DNA of 64,000 nucleotides from Streptomyces sp. NRRL S-244 (GCF_000717915.1 NZ_JOCX01000015.1:192260-256259), one strand, 5' to 3'. Positions 24,249 to 32,449 are shown, counted from the stretch's first letter. Translations and numbers: made by a program. Notes: generated from the sequence alone by a model not told the origin.

Positions 24249-24868
24249 TGAGGGGAAGGGCAATCTCCAGCGAACAGGACGACGACCTCGTGGGAACCGC
24301 ACACCTGCCTCCGGGCCAACGCCTCGCCAAGGGCTGGCCCGTCTCCCACTACGGCCCGGTCCCGAAGTTCCGCCCCGAGCGCTGGTCCCTCCAGGTCTTC
24401 GGCGCGACCGCCACGGGCGACAAGTACGCCTGGTCGTTCGACGAACTCTCGGCGCTGCCCTGCGTCACCATCGAGACCGACCTGCACTGCGCCTCGGGTA
24501 CGACCTCCACGGACCACGAGTTCTTCGGGGTCGCCGCCCGGACGATCCTGGAGCTCGCTCCCCCGGCCCCGCAGGTCACGCACGTCATGGCCTGGGCGGA
24601 GTACGGGTACAGCGCCAACCTGCGCCTCGGCGACTTCACCTCCGGCCGGACCGTTCTGGCCACCCACCACGACGGCGAGCCCCTCACCGTCGAGCACGGG
24701 TTCCCGCTGCGCCTGGTCGTCCCGCACCTCTACGGCTACAAGGGGCCGAAGTGGCTGCGCGCGATCGAGTACATGACGGCCGACCGGCGCGGTTTCTGGG
24801 AGGAGCGCGGGTACCACAACATCGCCGACCCCTGGACGGAGCAGCGCCACTCCTACCAGGAGGAATAG
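24248..24868 (+). CDS. Sulfite-oxidase-like molybdopterin oxidoreductase
   Basis: 206 residues, the single-domain sulfite oxidase/YedY-like form. Signature: LPPGQRLAKGWPVSHYGPVP at the N-terminus, WSFDELSALP, and the Mo-ligand Cys in ETDLHCASG; GYSANLRLGDFTSG, VPHLYGYKGPKWLRAIEYM and GFWEERGYHNIADPW complete the fold. After the Cys, the common Trp-Ser-Lys-rich loop (CVTKWSK type) is replaced by ASGTTSTDHEFFGV, which may change the substrate. No twin-arginine signal, so probably cytosolic. ATG at 24248 overlaps the small upstream ORF; a GTG (before GTAHLPP) is an alternative. It shares its promoter region with the divergent LuxC/LuxE operon. Confidence 0.83.
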   Translation: MRGRAISSEQDDDLVGTAHLPPGQRLAKGWPVSHYGPVPKFRPERWSLQVFGATATGDKYAWSFDELSALPCVTIETDLHCASGTTSTDHEFFGVAARTILELAPPAPQVTHVMAWAEYGYSANLRLGDFTSGRTVLATHHDGEPLTVEHGFPLRLVVPHLYGYKGPKWLRAIEYMTADRRGFWEERGYHNIADPWTEQRHSYQEE

Positions 24869-24944
24869 CCGGTCCGACCAGGCACTCCGCCTCCGGCACC
24901 CGGCCATCCGTGTCCCCGGCGGCCAGCGAATCGTTTGCGCAGGC

Positions 24945-25283
24945 ATGACGACGACGCGCTCCACGCTCGCCACCACGGCGCGACACCGGGCAGCTGCGGA
25001 TGACGGCGACCACGACCGCTCCCCGTACGTCCCCGCCCCGCGGCAGCCGGCCCACGCGGCCGTGTCTTCCCCGCTCTTCGAGCAGCTCGCCCGGGAGTGG
25101 GCGGCGCGGGGGGCCACCGTGCCGGGGCGGCCGGATCCGGCGTGGCGGCGGCTGATCTCCTGGGAGCACTTCGAACGGGAGACCGCGGCCACCGTCCGCA
25201 ACCTGCACCTGCGCGGCCCGGAGCCCGTACCCTCCCCCGCGCCCGCCTCCCCGGGGAACCCTCCCCGGTGGATGCGGGCTTGA
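24945..25283 (+). CDS. Hypothetical protein
   Basis: 112 residues, ATG at 24945 after GCAGG. A Thr/Ala-rich start, then SSPLFEQLAREWAARGATVPG and PAWRRLISWEHFERE, a short helical core, and a Pro-rich end (PVPSPAPASPGNPPRWMRA). No signal peptide or membrane segment. The strong codon bias supports it as real. It follows the sulfite-oxidase-like gene by 76 bases and may be cotranscribed. I do not recognise a family. Confidence 0.6.
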   Translation: MTTTRSTLATTARHRAAADDGDHDRSPYVPAPRQPAHAAVSSPLFEQLAREWAARGATVPGRPDPAWRRLISWEHFERETAATVRNLHLRGPEPVPSPAPASPGNPPRWMRA

Positions 25284-25291
25284 GGCCCTGA

Positions 25292-25307
25292 CGGCCGGGA
25301 ACGGCCG
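25292..25307. terminator. Short hairpin between convergent genes
   Basis: CGGCCG (25292-25297), loop GGAA, CGGCCG (25302-25307), located between the stops of the convergent genes ending at 25283 and 25313. A GNRA-type loop stabilises the small stem. Confidence 0.35.
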
Positions 25308-25312
25308 GAAAG

Positions 25313-26305
25313 TCACCGACCGGCGCGGATCCGGCCCGCGATCAGCCGGATGGCGCTGATCGTCAGGTCCGGGTCGTGCAGCTGCACGTAGTGGTCGCTT
25401 CCGGTGGCCAGGAGGTGCGGGGACTGCTCCCCCAGCTCCACCAGTCCCTGCTGGACCGCGGGCCAGGCGCGCTCCAGCGGTGCGAGGAGGACCTTCGGAG
25501 TCCCGGCCGGGGCCGCGAAGGGCTCCGTCTTGCTGAGCACGGCCATCGGTACCTTCGGCAGCGGCTTCGCCGCCCGCACCGCGCCGACCGCGCCGTCGAT
25601 GTCGCCCTTCTCGAACCCCGGGTCGGCGTCGAAACGCGTACCGGGATTGTTGAGCAGCCTCACGTACGCGGGCCACTGCGCGCCGAAGTACGGCTTCATG
25701 TTCGTGCCGAACGCGTCGACGAAGACGAGGCCGGCCGTCATCTCCGGATGCCGCTGCGCGTACAGACGGGTGATCATTCCGCCGAACGAGTGGCCGACGA
25801 GCAGGTACGGTCCGGGCACGTGCGCCGCCGTCAGCACCCGGTCGAGGTCCGCGGCCATGGCGGCGAGGGAGCGCGTGCCGGTCTGCGGAGTGCTGCGGGT
25901 GGTGAGCGCCGGCGGGTTCGCGTAGCGGATGGTTCCGGGCCGGTCGTACGTGCACACCCGCGCGAAGGCCGCGACGCCCGGGAACACCGCCGGTGACTTG
26001 GGGACGGGCGGGCGGGTGTCGGTGAGGCTCCAGGTGTCGGAGGAATCGTGCAGCCCCGATTCCAGGACGACCGTGGGGCTGCCGCTCCCCTTGCAGCTCA
26101 GCCAGAGCCTTCGGCCGCCGCCCACGTCGACCTGGCGGGAGAAGTCCTGAGGGGCCCGGATCGACCCGGAGGCGGATGCGGACGCGGACGCGGCCGGGGC
26201 GCCGCGCAGCGGCGGCGGGCCGCCACACCCGGGCAGAGTGGCCAGGGCCGTCGCGGCCAGGACCGTGGTCAGGACTGTGGTCGGAAGCGGAATCCGCTGT
26301 CGCAT
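25313..26305 (-). CDS. Alpha/beta hydrolase lipoprotein
   Basis: 330 residues. Export signal with lipobox ATLPGC (Cys near residue 27), then an Ala/Ser linker and an alpha/beta-hydrolase domain: VVLESGLHDSS (oxyanion side), GHSFGGM with the nucleophilic Ser, VFVDAFG, and a late His in GSDHYVQLHDP. It resembles secreted hydrolases of the proline iminopeptidase/haloperoxidase type. I start at the second Met (26305) because GGAG lies 7 bases upstream of it but only one base from the first. Reads in the same direction as the upstream MFS gene but is separated from it by a strong hairpin. Confidence 0.86.
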   Translation of the reverse strand: MRQRIPLPTTVLTTVLAATALATLPGCGGPPPLRGAPAASASASASGSIRAPQDFSRQVDVGGGRRLWLSCKGSGSPTVVLESGLHDSSDTWSLTDTRPPVPKSPAVFPGVAAFARVCTYDRPGTIRYANPPALTTRSTPQTGTRSLAAMAADLDRVLTAAHVPGPYLLVGHSFGGMITRLYAQRHPEMTAGLVFVDAFGTNMKPYFGAQWPAYVRLLNNPGTRFDADPGFEKGDIDGAVGAVRAAKPLPKVPMAVLSKTEPFAAPAGTPKVLLAPLERAWPAVQQGLVELGEQSPHLLATGSDHYVQLHDPDLTISAIRLIAGRIRAGR

Positions 26306-26436
26306 CGGCATTCTCCGCTTCCCGTGTTCCGCGTACGCCTGTCCCCTGACCGTCCGGCCCGATCATCCGGTACGAGCGGCCCGGGCCACGGGATCGCCGC
26401 ACGGGAATCGCCGCGGCCGGACACCGGACGCCGGAC

Positions 26437-26477
26437 GGGGACCGGTCCGCGGAGGGTGCCCTCCGCTTCCGGTCCCC
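26437..26477 (-). terminator. Strong terminator downstream of the MFS efflux gene
   Basis: A two-part stem: GGGGACCGG (26437-26445) with CCGGTCCCC (26469-26477), and inside it GCGGAGGG (26449-26456) with CCCTCCGC (26459-26466). It is placed just after the MFS stop at 26513. The rest of the 207-base interval to 26306 shows nothing beyond the hydrolase promoter region. Confidence 0.6.
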
Positions 26478-26512
26478 GGTCCCCGACATACCGATCCCGA
26501 TGCCGATCCCGG

Positions 26513-28000
26513 TCAGGCCTTGCGCGAACGGCCGCCGCCCAGGCCCAGTCCGAGGCCCACCAGGACCGCCGCCGCGACCACGATCGCCGCGTCGATCACC
26601 AGGACCGTACGGACCCCGCCGAAGAGCGAGCCCTGCGTGGTGGCGAGGACACCGAGCAGCGGGATCCCGATCGTGAGGCCGACCTGCTGCGTGGTGGTGA
26701 CCAGGCCGGTCGCCAGCCCCTGCTCCGCGTCGGGCACGCCGCTCGTCACGGTGAGCCCGTACGAGATGATCGCTCCGAGGTGGAACATGCTGGCCAGCGA
26801 GACCGCGACCGTCGCCACGAGCGCGCCCGACTCGGCGCCCACGGTGAGCAGCGCGGCGGTGAGCAGCCCCTGGCCGAGCAGCGAGCCGGTCAGGGTGCGC
26901 CGGGCGCCGAAGCGGCCGATGACCTTCGGTGCGTACGAGCCGGCGAAGGCGGAGGCGACGCCCTGGATGCCGAAGACCAGACCGGTCCGGAAGGAGGACA
27001 GCCCCAGCGTCTCCTGGAGGTACAGGGTCAGGACGAAGATGACCGTCGACATCATCGAGAAGGTCACCAGACCGCCGATGTTGCCCCAGGCGATCGTGCG
27101 CCGCTTCAGCATCGGCAGCGAGACCAGCGGGGCCGGGCTCTTGGACTCGACCACGGCGAAGGCGACGAGCAGGGCCAGGCCGGCGAGCAGCGTGCCCCAC
27201 ACGTCCACGCCGCCGAATCCGCGCTGGGCGGCCGTGGACAGGGAGTAGATGAGCGCGAGCAGACCGCCGGTGACGGTGACGGCGCCGGGTACGTCCAGGC
27301 GCGGCCGGTCGGGGGTGCGCGACTCGGGCAGCAGGCCGGGGGCGAGGGCGAGCACGATCACCGCGGTGACCGAGAGCAGCCCCATCGTGGAGCGCCAGCC
27401 GAGGGTGTCGGTCATGACGCCACCGAGGACCATGCCGATGGTGAAGCCGAGGGAGAGCAGGGTGCCGGAGATGCCGAGGGCCTTGTCGCGCAGCGGGCCC
27501 TCGGGGAAGGTCGTGGTCAGCAGGGACATGCCGGTCGGCACGATGACCGCCGCGCCGAGGCCCTGGAGGGCGCGCCCGGCCAGGAAGGACGCCGGGTCCC
27601 AGGCCAGGGTGGCCAGCAGCGAGGCGGCGCCGAAGAGGGCGAGGCCGATCAGGAACAGCTTCTTCCTGCCGTACAGATCGGCGATCCGGCCGAAGAGGAG
27701 GAGGAAGCCGCCGGAGGGGAGCGCGAAGGCGGTGACCGCCCACTGGAGGGCCGACTGGCTCAGGCCCAGGTCCTTGCCGAGGACGGGCAGGGCCACGTTC
27801 AGTACGGAGAAGTCGAGCGCCACCATGAACTGGGCGGCGCAGAGCACGAAGAGGACCAGCTTGGCCCGGCCGGTGAGCCGTTCGCTCCCGGGGGCTGCGG
27901 CCCCGAGGTCGCGGGTCGCGGTCCTCGTCGCCGCCGTCGCCGCCGTCGCCGCCGTCGCTGTCGTCGTTGTTGTTGTTGCTGTCTGAGAATCGATCGCCAT
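26513..28000 (-). CDS. DHA2-type multidrug MFS transporter
   Basis: 495 residues with 14 predicted membrane segments. Motif A is GRIADLYGRKKLF (about residues 103-115), preceded by ALDFSVLNVALP, the drug:H+ antiporter family 2 opening; motif C-like GFTIGMVLGG follows. The N-terminal 35 residues are a Thr/Ala/Arg low-complexity tail encoded by tandem repeats. Divergent from an XRE-family regulator at 28089, which is the usual arrangement for a repressor-controlled efflux pump. ATG at 28000; the frame is open upstream but overlaps the promoter. Confidence 0.9.
   Translation of the reverse strand: MAIDSQTATTTTTTATAATAATAATRTATRDLGAAAPGSERLTGRAKLVLFVLCAAQFMVALDFSVLNVALPVLGKDLGLSQSALQWAVTAFALPSGGFLLLFGRIADLYGRKKLFLIGLALFGAASLLATLAWDPASFLAGRALQGLGAAVIVPTGMSLLTTTFPEGPLRDKALGISGTLLSLGFTIGMVLGGVMTDTLGWRSTMGLLSVTAVIVLALAPGLLPESRTPDRPRLDVPGAVTVTGGLLALIYSLSTAAQRGFGGVDVWGTLLAGLALLVAFAVVESKSPAPLVSLPMLKRRTIAWGNIGGLVTFSMMSTVIFVLTLYLQETLGLSSFRTGLVFGIQGVASAFAGSYAPKVIGRFGARRTLTGSLLGQGLLTAALLTVGAESGALVATVAVSLASMFHLGAIISYGLTVTSGVPDAEQGLATGLVTTTQQVGLTIGIPLLGVLATTQGSLFGGVRTVLVIDAAIVVAAAVLVGLGLGLGGGRSRKA
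27931..27984. repeat. Tandem simple repeat in the MFS N-terminal coding region
   Basis: CCGCCGTCG repeated three times without change at 27931-27957, then a degenerate GTC/GTT triplet tract to 27984. It encodes an Ala/Thr low-complexity tail in which slippage by whole repeats would keep the frame. Confidence 0.7.
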
Positions 28001-28053
28001 GGCCACACCCTCGCGGTCCGGGAATGCCCGTGGAGAGTGGGAACTTATCCTGT

Positions 28054-28067
28054 TGGTGGCACCACCA
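28054..28067. promoter_or_regulatory. Palindrome between MFS and XRE genes
   Basis: TGGTGG (28054-28059), CA, CCACCA (28062-28067): perfect 6-bp arms in the 88-base divergent interval, 21 bases before the XRE start. A candidate operator for the adjacent regulator. Confidence 0.4.
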
Positions 28068-28088
28068 GGCAGCCGACAGGGGGATTGA

Positions 28089-28961
28089 GTGGCTACACCG
28101 ATCGACAAGCACCGCCGTTCCGAGCTGCGCGAGTTCCTGATGAGCAGACGGGCGCGGGTCACCCCCACGGAGGCGGGCCTGCCCGACGGCGGGGCCCGGC
28201 GCCGCACCCCGGGCCTGCGCCGGGAGGAGGTCGCCGTGCTCGCGGGGGTCGGGGTGTCCTGGTACCAGTGGCTGGAACAGGGCCGCGACATCACGGTGTC
28301 CCCGCAGGTGCTCGACTCCGTGGGCCGGGTCCTCAAGCTGTCCAGCGCCGAGCGCCGGCATCTCTACGTACTGGCGGGGCTCAACCCGCCCGCGCTCGAA
28401 GTGGCGCCCGCCGACCGGGACATGTGCCAGGGGCTGAAGCGGCTGATCGACGCCTGGATGCCGTTCCCCGCGCACATCATGGACGCGTACTGGAACACGG
28501 TTCTCTACAACGACTCGGCCGCGCTCGTACTCGGGATGCGCCCGGAGATCGTGCAGAACTGCCTCATCGCGTTCTTCACCGACCCCATCTACAAGGCCCG
28601 TTCGCGGCACTGGGAGGAGAACGCCTGCAACGTGGTCGCCCAGTACCGGGCGGCGAGCTCGGAGTGGCCCGAGGACGAGGGGTTCCGGGCCGTCATCGAG
28701 GAAGCGCGGGAGCTCAGCCCCGAGTTCGCGGTGCTGTGGGACCAGCGGGACATCCGGCCCGGCGGCCAGATGCGCAAGGAGATCGAGCACCCCGTCGTGG
28801 GGACGCTGTTCGTCGAGTCGACGCAGCTGCGCGTACCGGCCCGGCCCGACCTCTCGATCGTGCTGCACACCCCGCTGCCGGCCACCGACACGGCGGAGAA
28901 GCTGGAGTGGCTGACCTCGGCGGAGGGGCGCCGGGGAACCATGTACCCGATCGCCGGCTGA
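28089..28961 (+). CDS. XRE-family regulator with MmyB-like ligand domain
   Basis: 290 residues. The N-terminal helix-turn-helix includes RRTPGLRREEVAVLAGVGVSWYQWLEQG (about residues 38-65; given here in pieces RRTPGLRREEVAVLAG and VSWYQWLEQG), and the C-terminal domain has the MmyB-type aromatic pattern AYWNTVLYND and HWEENACNVVAQYR, which in related proteins binds a fatty-acid-like ligand. Divergent from the DHA2 efflux gene, so likely its regulator. GTG at 28089 with AGGGGGA upstream. Confidence 0.88.
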   Translation: MATPIDKHRRSELREFLMSRRARVTPTEAGLPDGGARRRTPGLRREEVAVLAGVGVSWYQWLEQGRDITVSPQVLDSVGRVLKLSSAERRHLYVLAGLNPPALEVAPADRDMCQGLKRLIDAWMPFPAHIMDAYWNTVLYNDSAALVLGMRPEIVQNCLIAFFTDPIYKARSRHWEENACNVVAQYRAASSEWPEDEGFRAVIEEARELSPEFAVLWDQRDIRPGGQMRKEIEHPVVGTLFVESTQLRVPARPDLSIVLHTPLPATDTAEKLEWLTSAEGRRGTMYPIAG

Positions 28962-29005
28962 CCGCCCCGTACACGGCTCACCCCGTACGCGGCTGACCTC
29001 GTACG

Positions 29006-29046
29006 CGGGTGCCCCGGACCGGCCGCAGCGCCGGCCCGGGCACCCG
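29006..29046 (+). terminator. Terminator between convergent genes
   Basis: CGGGTGCCC (29006-29014) pairs with GGGCACCCG (29038-29046), with further G-C pairing inside. Just before it, at 28972-29005, a degenerate 15-16 base unit (CCGTACGCGGCTGAC) occurs about three times. Confidence 0.5.
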
Positions 29047-29057
29047 TCGGCGGGCGG

Positions 29058-29444
29058 CTACAGCCCTTCGGACCGCATACGCACGATCTCCTCCTCCACC
29101 GCGCGGAGCTCGTCCCGCCGGTCCATGAGGATCAACAGCTCCCGGTAGTTGGTCAGCGCGGTGACGAGAAGATCGCCCCAGCCGGGTTCCAGCGCGCACA
29201 TGCGCCGCGCGGCGGCGACGGACTCGGCGCGCAGGGCCAGCGCGATCTCCGGCCGGTGTGCGAACTCGTAGCGGCTGTACTTCCACAGTGCGGCGGACAG
29301 CAGGGGCAGATAGGCCAGGGGGCTCACCTGGACCAGGACGCGGTAGGCCGCGACCCGCTCGCGGACCGGCGGCTTCGCCGATCCGAGGAGGGCGACCCGG
29401 GCTCGGAGGACTGCGTCGTGATTGATGTTCGCCGAGTGATTCAT
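29058..29444 (-). CDS. Small helical hypothetical protein
   Basis: 128 residues beginning MNHSANINHDAVLRARVALL. Almost entirely helical with TPR-like pairs (VAAYRVLVQVSPLAYLPLLS; ALRAESVAAARRMCALEPGW; LLVTALTNYRELLILMDRRD). No signal peptide or catalytic motif. ATG at 29444 gives a natural start; an in-frame extension to 29477 exists. Probably a protein-interaction module; no partner gene is adjacent. Confidence 0.65.
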   Translation of the reverse strand: MNHSANINHDAVLRARVALLGSAKPPVRERVAAYRVLVQVSPLAYLPLLSAALWKYSRYEFAHRPEIALALRAESVAAARRMCALEPGWGDLLVTALTNYRELLILMDRRDELRAVEEEIVRMRSEGL

Positions 29445-29478
29445 GACGGTGATTCTCAAAGCCGCACAGGGGCCCAAA

Positions 29479-29502
29479 CAAGGGCAATCGACTGTGCCCT
29501 TG
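29479..29502. promoter_or_regulatory. Inverted repeat upstream of the 29058-29444 gene
   Basis: CAAGGGCA (29479-29486), 8-base spacer, TGCCCTTG (29495-29502). Perfect 8-bp arms 35 bases upstream of the minus-strand ATG at 29444, in operator position. Confidence 0.35.
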
Positions 29503-29717
29503 GTCCTACGAAAACACCCTCTGACCTGTCATGATGGGTACGTCTTCACCCCTGCGCCCCCCGGACGGCCCGTCGGCCTCCGCGACGGGATGCCGCCTCT
29601 CTCGCTCCTCCCCCCGCCTCCCTCCCCGCCCTCTTTCGCGTGCGCGTGGACCACTCGGAGGATCACCCAGGGATGAATGCGACATACCACCCCAAACAGA
29701 CACCCAGGCGGTACCCC

Positions 29718-29748
29718 TTGAGTGGTCAAAGTGGCGTGGGGTTAGCAT
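29718..29748 (+). promoter_or_regulatory. Putative promoter of the GAPDH gene
   Basis: TTGAGT (29718-29723) and TAGCAT (29743-29748) with a 19-base spacer, close to the vegetative Streptomyces consensus, 31 bases before the GTG start at 29780. The spacer is one or two bases long of ideal. Confidence 0.4.
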
Positions 29749-29779
29749 GTGAGCGCCGCCTAGCTCGAAAGATAAACCT

Positions 29780-31225
29780 GTGACTGTCAATGACGACTCG
29801 TTCACCAACTGGAAAAACCGCGAGGAGATCGCGGAGTCGATGATCCCGATCATCGGGAAGCTGCACCGCGAGCAGGACGTGACGATCCTGCTGCACAGCC
29901 GCTCCTTGGTGAACAAGTCGGTGGTCAGCATCCTGAAGACGCACCGATTCGCCCGCCAGATAGCCGGCGAGGAGCTCTCCGTCACGGAGACCCTGCCGTT
30001 CCTGCAGGCGCTCACCACGCTGGACCTGGGCCCCTCCCAGATCGACATCGGCATGCTCGCCGCCACCTACAAGGCCGACGACCGGGGCCTGTCGGTGGAG
30101 CGCTTCACCGCCGAGGCCGTCGCCGGGGCCACCGGTGCCAACAAGATCGAGCGCGGCGAGGGCCGCGACGTCGTCCTGTACGGCTTCGGCCGGATCGGCC
30201 GCCTCGTCGCCCGCCTCCTGATCGAGAAGGCCGGCTCCGGCAACGGGCTGCGCCTGCGCGCCGTCGTCGTCCGCGGGGGCGGCGAGGCCGATCTGGTCAA
30301 GCGCGCCTCGCTGCTGCGCCGCGACTCCATCCACGGCCAGTTCCAGGGCACGATCACGGTGGACGAGGCGAGCAGCACGATCATCGCCAACGGCAACGCG
30401 ATCAAGGTGATCTACGCCAACGACCCGAGCGAGGTCGACTACACGGCGTACGGCATCAAGGACGCCATCCTCATCGACAACACCGGCAAGTGGCGCGACC
30501 GCGAGGGCCTCTCCAAGCACCTGCGCCCCGGTATCGACAAGGTCGTCCTGACCGCTCCGGGCAAGGGCGACGTCCCGAACATCGTGCACGGCGTCAACCA
30601 CGACACGATCAAGCCCGACGAGCAGATCCTGTCCTGCGCCTCCTGCACCACGAACGCGATCGTCCCGCCGCTGAAGGCCATGGACGACGAGTACGGCGTG
30701 CTGCGCGGCCACGTGGAGACCGTCCACTCGTTCACCAACGACCAGAACCTGCTGGACAACTACCACAAGGCCGACCGCCGCGGCCGCTCCGCGCCGCTCA
30801 ACATGGTCATCACCGAGACCGGTGCCGCCTCGGCCGTCGCGAAGGCGCTGCCGGACCTCAAGGCGCCGATCACCGGCAGCTCGATCCGCGTCCCCGTCCC
30901 GGACGTCTCGATCGCGATCCTGAGCCTGCGCCTCGGCCGCGAGACCACCCGCGAGGAGGTCCTCGACTACCTCCGCGACGTCTCGCTGAACTCCCCGCTG
31001 AAGCGCCAGATCGACTTCACGACCGCGCCCGACGCCGTGTCGATGGACTTCGTGGGCTCGCGCCACTCGTCGATCGTCGACGCCGGCGCCACCAAGGTCG
31101 ACGGCGACAACGCGATCCTGTACCTCTGGTACGACAACGAGTTCGGCTACTCGTGCCAGGTCATCCGGGTCGTCCAGCACGTCTCCGGCGTCGAGTACCC
31201 GACGTACCCGTCCCCGGCGGTCTGA
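29780..31225 (+). CDS. gap: Glyceraldehyde-3-phosphate dehydrogenase, long N-terminal form
   Basis: 481 residues against about 335 for ordinary GAPDH. The dehydrogenase core begins near residue 130 with VVLYGFGRIGRL (NAD(P)-binding), and the active site ASCTTN has the catalytic Cys; HSFTNDQ, a conserved C-terminal YDNEFGYSCQV and the SSIRVPVPDVS segment agree. It interconverts glyceraldehyde-3-phosphate and 1,3-bisphosphoglycerate. The first 125 residues (SFTNWKNREEIAESMIPI and onward) form a helical extension seen in a minor bacterial GAPDH type. Usual glycolytic partners (pgk, tpi) are not adjacent, so this is a separately regulated paralogue. GTG at 29780 with a weak ribosome site. Confidence 0.92.
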   Translation: MTVNDDSFTNWKNREEIAESMIPIIGKLHREQDVTILLHSRSLVNKSVVSILKTHRFARQIAGEELSVTETLPFLQALTTLDLGPSQIDIGMLAATYKADDRGLSVERFTAEAVAGATGANKIERGEGRDVVLYGFGRIGRLVARLLIEKAGSGNGLRLRAVVVRGGGEADLVKRASLLRRDSIHGQFQGTITVDEASSTIIANGNAIKVIYANDPSEVDYTAYGIKDAILIDNTGKWRDREGLSKHLRPGIDKVVLTAPGKGDVPNIVHGVNHDTIKPDEQILSCASCTTNAIVPPLKAMDDEYGVLRGHVETVHSFTNDQNLLDNYHKADRRGRSAPLNMVITETGAASAVAKALPDLKAPITGSSIRVPVPDVSIAILSLRLGRETTREEVLDYLRDVSLNSPLKRQIDFTTAPDAVSMDFVGSRHSSIVDAGATKVDGDNAILYLWYDNEFGYSCQVIRVVQHVSGVEYPTYPSPAV

Positions 31226-31260
31226 CCCCGTCGCACCCCCGCTCCACTCACGGCCCGTTC

Positions 31261-31305
31261 CCCCGCCCACCCCGGCGGCGGAGCGGGCCGCGTGCGTGGG
31301 CGGGG
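31261..31305 (+). terminator. Terminator after the GAPDH gene
   Basis: CCCCGCCCAC (31261-31270) and GTGGGCGGGG (31296-31305), perfect 10-bp stem with a 25-base GC-rich loop, 36 bases beyond the GAPDH stop. The following stretch to 31487 shows no gene. Confidence 0.55.
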
Positions 31306-31487
31306 ACGCTGGCGCGGCTGTTCGACGCTTCCGGTGCTGGACGCGTCGGAGGCGGCCCCGTGAAACCCAGCACGTCGATCTCAGAATGATCCGCGACTCT
31401 TCAACGCCGCCGGTGTGCGCAATGGGTGGCAAGCCGGAGGCCGGGAGCTGGATGTGCTCCCGGGCCCCGTCACGTTCCGGCCGGGCG

Positions 31488-32321
31488 TCATGCGTAGGGG
31501 TCGAAGGGGATCGGGGGCTTCGAGGCGTTCAGGGCGTCGTTGAAGCGGCCGTCGGTGATCTTGATGGTGGCCGAGCCGAAGTCGGCGGTCATGAGCTTGT
31601 CGCGCAGGCCCGCCGGGTAGCCGTTCCAGCCGACGAGGCGCGGGTAGAACCAGTTGCCGGTGTGGTTCTCGGCCGGCTCGTCGTTGCCGTTGGCCAGGCG
31701 GTAGAAGTGCGTCGAGGCGCCGTCCTTGTGGTAGACGACCTTGGCATGGGTCCCGTCGAAGCGGACCTGCGAGCGCGGGTACCACTTCCAGCCGCTGTGC
31801 TGCGAAGTCGACACGTACTGGACCTCGTTGTCCTTGATCCAGACCACCACGTGCTCGAAGTCGTGCCGGTGCCCGATGGCCAAGGGGCCGAGCGTGGCCT
31901 GGTCCTTCTCGAAGTAGCCCGCGTACATGACGGCGCACCAGCCGTTGTTGCACTTCGCGCGGGAGTACGTGTTGGAGTTCTGCAGCTGTACGAGGTCACG
32001 GCAGTGGCCGTTCACCGCTCCCCCGGGCTTGAGCCCGGGGTTGAGCACGCCGCTGCTGCTGATCGCGGCGGTGGCGTAGCAGCCGTCCCCGTCGTAGTCG
32101 AAGGCGGGCGAGAAGGTCTGTTCGAGGCCGTCCGCGTTCTGCGGCAGGGCCGGTATCACGTCGGCGACCGCGACGGCCGGAAGGGCCAGCACGAGCGCCG
32201 CGGCCCCGAGCCCGGCGGTGGTCGCGGTCCGGCGGAATCCGGCCCACCGCCGCCCCGCGCGGGGGGCCTCGGCCCCGGCCCCTTCGTTCATCGTCCTCGT
32301 CGGTGACAGCAGGCTGCGCAC
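31488..32321 (-). CDS. Secreted NPP1/NLP (necrosis-inducing) family protein
   Basis: 277 residues. A basic N-terminus and hydrophobic signal (TTAGLGAAALVLALPAVAVA) predict secretion. The mature part has the NLP heptad-type motif GHRHDFEHVV, CYATAAISSSG, an early YDGDG and several Cys, all typical of necrosis- and ethylene-inducing-like proteins (Pfam NPP1). These bind plant sphingolipids and lyse membranes in pathogenic members; in the motif, GHRHDWE is usual and Trp is Phe here. GTG at 32321 is chosen because AGGAG lies 5 bases upstream; ATG at 32291 is an alternative. Convergent with the GAPDH gene. Role in a saprophyte is unknown. Confidence 0.88.
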   Translation of the reverse strand: MRSLLSPTRTMNEGAGAEAPRAGRRWAGFRRTATTAGLGAAALVLALPAVAVADVIPALPQNADGLEQTFSPAFDYDGDGCYATAAISSSGVLNPGLKPGGAVNGHCRDLVQLQNSNTYSRAKCNNGWCAVMYAGYFEKDQATLGPLAIGHRHDFEHVVVWIKDNEVQYVSTSQHSGWKWYPRSQVRFDGTHAKVVYHKDGASTHFYRLANGNDEPAENHTGNWFYPRLVGWNGYPAGLRDKLMTADFGSATIKITDGRFNDALNASKPPIPFDPYA

Positions 32322-32449
32322 ATCATCTCCTGACCTGTACATGTAGATCCGGGCACCGAGGCGAACGCTAGCGGGGCAGCATCCAAGTCCGGGTCGAGTC
32401 AGGCGAATTCGAGATGTACGACGATGCGCGACGACGGGTCGCGCCCCGC

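Larger units (their letters stand above)
29445..29779. other. 335-base intergenic region upstream of the GAPDH gene
   Basis: No convincing gene. It contains an inverted repeat at 29479-29502, a C/T-rich stretch around 29565-29640, and a likely GAPDH promoter at 29718-29748. Confidence 0.5.

Noticed and set aside
24142..24948. Alternative plus-strand gene overlapping the sulfite-oxidase-like gene
   Set aside because: Out-of-frame Arg/Pro/Gly-rich translation; the real frame has a complete molybdopterin-enzyme fold.
24684..28868. A 1394-codon open frame on the minus strand
   Set aside because: Arg/Pro/Gly-rich translation with no motifs, overlapping real genes with clear domains on both strands (25313-26305, 26513-28000, 28089-28961).
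28972..29005. att site or mobile-element boundary suggested by short direct repeats
   Set aside because: Three degenerate 15-16 base units only; no integrase, tRNA or element nearby.
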